A stretch of DNA of 12,684 bases from positions 57,075-69,758 of the forward strand of contig DCTZ01000010.1 of assembly GCA_002329485.1 (NCBI GenBank), in the 5' to 3' direction. Under the pieces are notes generated by a model, which saw only the letters and a program-made list of their open reading frames with translations, was not told where the DNA came from and did not search any database. The translations under genes and the position numbers were made by a program. This DNA is from Caryophanales bacterium UBA1427 (GTDB taxonomy: Bacteria; Bacillota_I; Bacilli_A; ML615J-28; CAG-313). This document shows, in pieces, positions 12,633 through 12,684 of the stretch. The first letter of the stretch is position 1. Every line of letters begins with the position of its first letter.

Positions 12633-12684
12633 TTATTTTCTCGTCAGACAAACGACACTTTCAACGTGGTTAGTTTGAGGAAAC
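12633..12684 (-). CDS. C-terminus of a probable TrmA/RlmD-family RNA (uracil-5)-methyltransferase, cut by window edge
   Basis: Only the last 16 codons before TAA 12635-12633 are inside the window: FPQTNHVESVVCLTRK. The pattern FP-x-T-x-H-V-E-x-V-x-x-L is the normal C-terminal motif of TrmA/RlmD/RlmCD-type SAM methyltransferases that make 5-methyluridine in rRNA or tRNA. The fragment is too short to choose among family members, and the rest of the gene is off the right edge. Confidence 0.65.
   Translation of the reverse strand, partial: FPQTNHVESVVCLTRK

Noticed and set aside
1..12684. Mycoplasma-type code (TGA as Trp)
   Set aside because: TGA ends several genes here (lipoprotein, DUF4430 protein, XRE regulator) and Trp is encoded by TGG, so the standard bacterial code applies.
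1..12684. tRNA or rRNA genes
   Set aside because: No cloverleaf-type or rRNA-conserved sequence was recognised in any intergenic stretch.

Overview
All genes found in this window lie on the minus strand. The sequence looks like a moderately low-GC member of the Bacillota (Firmicutes) or a close Bacilli/Erysipelotrichia-type relative. The reasons are strong AAGGAG-type ribosome binding sites, sigma-A-like promoters (several with an extended TGGTATAAT -10), intrinsic terminators, lipobox lipoproteins, an ECF-type transporter subunit, and TAA, TAG and TGA all used as stops (standard bacterial code). The taxonomic placement is an inference.

Reading in the direction of transcription, from the right edge leftwards: (1) the last 16 codons of what is probably a TrmA/RlmD-family RNA uracil methyltransferase, an intergenic stretch rich in inverted repeats, then an AT-rich gene of unknown function (11891-12457). 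(2) A GNAT acetyltransferase broken by an in-frame TAG. (3) A probable four-gene unit: P-loop kinase, GrpB-family protein, SAM methyltransferase and nucleoside phosphorylase. The phosphorylase reading frame is broken exactly at a canonical A AAA AAC slippery heptamer. (4) A single-gene lipoprotein unit with a DUF4886 (SGNH-like) domain, with its own promoter and terminator. (5) A small cupin with a TTG start. (6) A two-gene unit of an XRE-type regulator and a short partner that resembles the regulator's C-terminal domain, with repeated TCAACT elements upstream.

(7) The most coherent system is at 3700-5690. An extended -10 promoter and a well-preserved cobalamin riboswitch precede three overlapping genes: a lipoprotein with an alpha/alpha-barrel (prenyltransferase-like) fold, a membrane-anchored DUF4430 protein, and an ECF transporter S component. 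The two exported proteins correspond to the alpha and beta domains of animal intrinsic factor/transcobalamin, here encoded as separate neighbouring genes. The unit is best read as a B12 (or other corrinoid) capture and uptake operon controlled by B12. It ends in a strong terminator.

(8) Left of that, a well-formed promoter drives a solitary pilT-type ATPase gene, followed after only 24 bases by hutH (histidine ammonia-lyase) and hutU (long-type urocanate hydratase, cut by the window edge). The last two catalyse the first two steps of histidine breakdown.
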